From: UBA8437 sp003445035
GTDB lineage: Bacteria > Planctomycetota > Planctomycetia > Planctomycetales > Planctomycetaceae
Length of the DNA: 7,900 bases
Assembly: GCA_937901285.1 (NCBI GenBank)
Contig: CALCHI010000443.1
Span: 1 to 7,900 of the forward strand
Reading direction: 5' to 3'
Below are positions 5,448-7,900 of the stretch, one piece after another. Numbering within the stretch: position 1 is the first letter of the stretch; each line of letters opens with the position of its first letter. Position numbers and translations under genes: made by a program. The notes below the pieces were generated by a model that saw nothing but the letters and a program-made list of their open reading frames with translations, was not told the DNA's origin and searched no databases.

Positions 5448-6854
5448 CTAAGCCAGGTGGCGAATCGGGGTCCCGGAGGATGCGAAGTCGACGAGATTCG
5501 TCGGGAGTTCGGACCTCAACCGCAGTTCGGAGATGTCCAGCAGCGTGTGCAGGATGGTGGCAACAAGATTGTCGGAACCGGTTCGATCGGCCAACGGTTC
5601 CCCTCCGTCACGTGTGGACTGGCCAATGACCTGGCCATCGGTGATGCCTCCACCGTAGAGCATCAGCGGGGCCAGTCCGGCCCAGTGATCTCGGCCGCCG
5701 TTTTTGTTGATGCGCGGTGTCCGGCCCATTTCGCCCACGCAGACGAGCAGAATGTCGTCGCTCAAACCTCGCTCTTCACAATCTTCGATGAAGGCCGAAA
5801 CGGCGTGGTCGAAAGGCCGCCCGACAGCTTCCATGCCGCGAGTGATATCGAGATTGTTCCGATCGGCGTGCATGTCCCAAACGAACCTGGTTGCAACGGT
5901 GACGAAACCGCAACCGGCCTCGCACAAGCGACGAGCCAGCAACAGTTCTTTACCGAGCGTCTGTGCGTTGTTCTGGTACCAGCGGCGAGCCGACCCGCCG
6001 TTGCTGACGCCGCTGTAGCGATCTTCGTCAACGAAGTGAGCGGTGTCATACCTCGCAATCGTCCGCGGGTCCTCTCTCGACAGATCAAATGCGTCGGCCA
6101 CACCGCGGAGCACAATCTCGAAGGCCTGTTGGCGATACTTGTCAAATCCCTCGGCGGCCCCGCTCTGTTCAATATCCCGCCGAAGCCCGTCCAGTGACTT
6201 CAGCAAAGCCGCCCGATCGTCGAAGCGTTTGGCCGGCAATCTCAGCTTCATATTCTCTTGAAGTGTCGATCCACCACCTGGAGTGAACGCCGAATAGGCG
6301 CTGTTGATCTCGCCTGTCTGATTGAACTTGCCGAACCGTTCATCAGGACCCAGTGCCCCTGGCTCAATCGTGTTCGGAAACAACGTCACGTTTGAAGGCA
6401 AACCGGTTTTGGGATCGTTCGCTCCGGCCAGCCGTGAAAACAGCGTTCCGATATTGGCCTTGCGTGACGCTTTACCGATCAGCGGCCGAAGACTGTGACT
6501 CGCACTGCCTGACGTATACGACCGCACAATCGCCATCCGGTGTGCCCACTTTGCCAGGCCGCTCATGGTAGATCCGAATGTGACACCCGGCTGACTCGTC
6601 TGCACCACACCGCCGACCGTTCGGATGCGATCGGGAACATCGAGTTTCGGATCGAAGGTCTCGAATTGAGTCGGCCCTCCGTGCTGAAGCAAAAACACGA
6701 CGGACTTACCGGTCCTGATCGGTTTCTCTCGGCCACCGGCGACAGCTTGCGTACGAAGCAAGTCCGCGAGCGAGAGTCCGCCCAAAGCCAGGCCACCAGC
6801 CGTCATCATCGAACGGCGATCTATCGTTCGCTGGTGGTCGAAGATCGAGAGCAT
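5448..6854 (-). CDS. DUF1501 family protein with twin-arginine signal (alkaline phosphatase/sulfatase-like superfamily)
   Basis: From the ATG at 6854 the protein has 468 residues, the usual DUF1501 length. The N-terminus, HQRTIDRRSMMTAGGLALGG (7-26), is a twin-arginine signal (R13-R14) with a hydrophobic helix, and this decides the start. The frame is open to 6998, but that extension is polar and not family-like. Family landmarks in order: SVVFLLQHGGPTQFETFDPK (51-70); AIVRSYTSGSASH (108-120); WDMHADRNN (326-334); then the block DDILLVCVGEMGRTPRINKN (366-385) with GGRDHW (386-391). DUF1501 is remotely related to the alkaline phosphatase/sulfatase superfamily. The Asp/His/Glu residues in WDMH, GEMGRTP and GRDHW are candidate metal ligands, but no activity is established for this subfamily to my knowledge. 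It lies 184 bases after another DUF1501 gene, and a strong hairpin follows its stop. Tat export would suit a protein that binds its metal in the cytoplasm. The family call is very sure, the function is not. Confidence 0.95.
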   Translation of the reverse strand: MLSIFDHQRTIDRRSMMTAGGLALGGLSLADLLRTQAVAGGREKPIRTGKSVVFLLQHGGPTQFETFDPKLDVPDRIRTVGGVVQTSQPGVTFGSTMSGLAKWAHRMAIVRSYTSGSASHSLRPLIGKASRKANIGTLFSRLAGANDPKTGLPSNVTLFPNTIEPGALGPDERFGKFNQTGEINSAYSAFTPGGGSTLQENMKLRLPAKRFDDRAALLKSLDGLRRDIEQSGAAEGFDKYRQQAFEIVLRGVADAFDLSREDPRTIARYDTAHFVDEDRYSGVSNGGSARRWYQNNAQTLGKELLLARRLCEAGCGFVTVATRFVWDMHADRNNLDITRGMEAVGRPFDHAVSAFIEDCEERGLSDDILLVCVGEMGRTPRINKNGGRDHWAGLAPLMLYGGGITDGQVIGQSTRDGGEPLADRTGSDNLVATILHTLLDISELRLRSELPTNLVDFASSGTPIRHLA

Positions 6855-6956
6855 CGTTGTTCCGCTTGCTCGAGTGGCCGCAGTGCCCGATTCACCTATT
6901 CCAACGCGATCAGTAAGACGAGTATCCCAGAATCCCGCGAACTGGTCCACTTGAGA

Positions 6957-6992
6957 GCAGGACGACACCTGTGACCGTGCCCCGCGTCCTGC
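6957..6992. repeat. 8-base inverted repeat between the two DUF1501 genes
   Basis: GCAGGACG at 6957-6964 and CGTCCTGC at 6985-6992 are perfect inverted copies with a 20-base spacer, and three more bases (CAC/GTG) can pair inside. The repeat sits in the middle of the 184-base gap, 46 bases past the stop of the upstream gene and about 100 bases before the next start. No T-run follows it on the minus strand. It could be a Rho-assisted terminator, an RNA processing site or an operator. Confidence 0.38.
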
Positions 6993-7038
6993 CGACACTC
7001 AAAACCTCCACCCCGAAGGGCCTCCAGAATCGAACCGG

Positions 7039-7900
7039 TCACGAAAGGATCTCGTGGAGCACGTTGCCGTGCACATCCGTCAGGCGGAAGTCCCGGCCAC
7101 CGTGGCGATAGGTGAGAGCTTCGTGGTCGAGACCCAGTTGATGCAGAACGGTCGCCCACATGTCATAAACGGTCGCCCGATTTTCGACGGCGTGATAGCC
7201 CAGATCGTCGGTCGCGCCATAAGTGACGCCGCCCTTGATGCCACCGCCGGCCATCCAGACACTGAAACCAAACGGGTTGTGGTCTCGACCATCTGAACCC
7301 TGTGCGAACGGCGTGCGACCGAATTCTCCCGCCCAGACGATCAATGTTTCGTCGAACAGGCCACGGCGCTTCAGATCTCGAATGAGGCCGGCGATCGGCT
7401 GGTCCACCTGGCGGGCCATTTCTTCGTGACCAGCCTTCAAACCCCCGTGCTGGTCCCACGGGTTGCCCGGCAGTTTTCCTCCCGCGTGTGGAAGGCAAGT
7501 GAGTTCAATAAAACGAACTCCTCGCTCGACCAGGCGGCGGGCCAGTAGACACTGGCGACCGTATTCACGGGTTTCGTTGACGGGCGAGTCGATTCCATAC
7601 AGAGACTGCGTGTCCCGCGTTTCACCACTGATGTCCACCAGTTCCGGCACGGCCGACTGCATGCGATAGGCGGTCTCGTAATTTTGGATCGCCGATTCGA
7701 TCTGCCCGGCACCCCGCAGTGTCTTCAGATGCTGACGGTCGAGACGTTCGACGAAGCTCAGTCGCAGTCGTTGTCGCCGATCCGATTCACGGGGAACGAC
7801 ATTCGACAGCGGTTCCGACCGGGTCGGATCGAGCATCGACGCGTGGTACACGCTCGGCAGGTAACCGTTGCCGTAATTGTTGATCCCTCCCAGGGGCGAT
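7039..7900 (-). CDS. DUF1501 family protein, N-terminus beyond the right edge
   Basis: The frame is open from the window edge (first full codon at 7899) to the TGA at 7041-7039, giving the last 286 residues. DUF1501 proteins usually have 430-480 residues, so the Tat signal and first third are missing. An internal GTG at 7851 is not a real start: the residues before it, SPLGGINNYGNGYLPSVYHA, already belong to the family pattern. Other landmarks, in fragment numbering, are QCLLARRLVERGVRFIEL (116-133), NPWDQHGG (146-153), the block DETLIVWAGEFGRTPFAQG (183-201), DGRDHNPFGFSVWMAGGG (203-220) and YDMWATVLHQLGLDH (245-259). The WDxH, GEFGRTP and GRDH motifs carry the candidate metal-binding residues of this phosphatase/sulfatase-like family. 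In Planctomycetes such genes often follow a PSD1/DUF1549-DUF1553 cytochrome-like gene; that neighbour would lie to the right and cannot be seen. It differs clearly from the 6854-5448 protein, so the two are not a recent duplication. Confidence 0.94.
   Translation of the reverse strand, partial: SPLGGINNYGNGYLPSVYHASMLDPTRSEPLSNVVPRESDRRQRLRLSFVERLDRQHLKTLRGAGQIESAIQNYETAYRMQSAVPELVDISGETRDTQSLYGIDSPVNETREYGRQCLLARRLVERGVRFIELTCLPHAGGKLPGNPWDQHGGLKAGHEEMARQVDQPIAGLIRDLKRRGLFDETLIVWAGEFGRTPFAQGSDGRDHNPFGFSVWMAGGGIKGGVTYGATDDLGYHAVENRATVYDMWATVLHQLGLDHEALTYRHGGRDFRLTDVHGNVLHEILS

Noticed and set aside
5406..6197. Plus-strand open frame of 263 codons opposite the second DUF1501 gene
   Set aside because: The minus strand here encodes the conserved WDMH and GEMGRTP motifs; the plus frame has no recognisable domain.
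6855..6998. N-terminal extension of the second DUF1501 gene to an ATG at 6998
   Set aside because: The extra 48 residues are polar and would place the twin-arginine signal internally; the ATG at 6854 puts it at the N-terminus.
6994..7038. CCC-TTCG-GGG mini-hairpin after the first DUF1501 gene, with a nearby TTTT
   Set aside because: The stem has only three to four pairs and the T-run is six or more bases away, so it is not a credible terminator.
1..7900. Mobile element, CRISPR array, tRNA or rRNA
   Set aside because: No transposase or integrase motif, no repeat-spacer periodicity, no tRNA cloverleaf and no rRNA-like stretch was seen on either strand.

Overview
The window looks like chromosomal DNA of a planctomycete (Pirellulales/Planctomycetales-like). 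The call rests on protein families: two different DUF1501 proteins, a Tat-exported sialidase-fold protein, and several secreted beta-propeller proteins with motifs typical of the expanded secretomes of Planctomycetes. The DNA is moderately GC-rich, so long open frames appear on the opposite strand. I find no convincing plus-strand gene, RNA gene, insertion sequence, CRISPR array or phage gene.

All six genes are on the minus strand, so transcription runs from right to left. In that order they are: (1) 7900-7039, the C-terminal part of a DUF1501 protein cut by the right edge; (2) 6854-5448, a complete second DUF1501 protein of a different subfamily with a twin-arginine signal; (3) 5195-3633, a Sec-exported 520-residue five-bladed-propeller glycosidase-like protein with a C-terminal beta-sandwich; (4) 3426-2410, a Sec-exported five-repeat propeller protein; (5) 2280-1075, a twin-arginine-exported sialidase-like BNR protein with five Asp boxes; (6) 911-1, a second, more divergent sialidase-like protein cut by the left edge.

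The gaps between genes are 184, 252, 206, 129 and 163 bases. None exceeds 300 bases and none contains a convincing extra gene. Several hold inverted repeats, listed below, so the genes may be one loose operon or several short transcription units. Only the 2280 gene has an obvious strong Shine-Dalgarno sequence.

Every protein whose N-terminus is visible carries an export signal: Tat for the second DUF1501 protein and one sialidase-like protein, Sec for the two five-bladed propellers and probably for the last gene. The set therefore acts outside the cytoplasm. The DUF1501 family has remote similarity to the alkaline phosphatase/sulfatase superfamily, and the propellers belong to folds used for glycan hydrolysis or binding. 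A polysaccharide-processing locus is the most economical reading, but this is inference: no catalytic activity can be proved from the sequence, and the DUF1501 and propeller subfamilies have no settled function that I know of.
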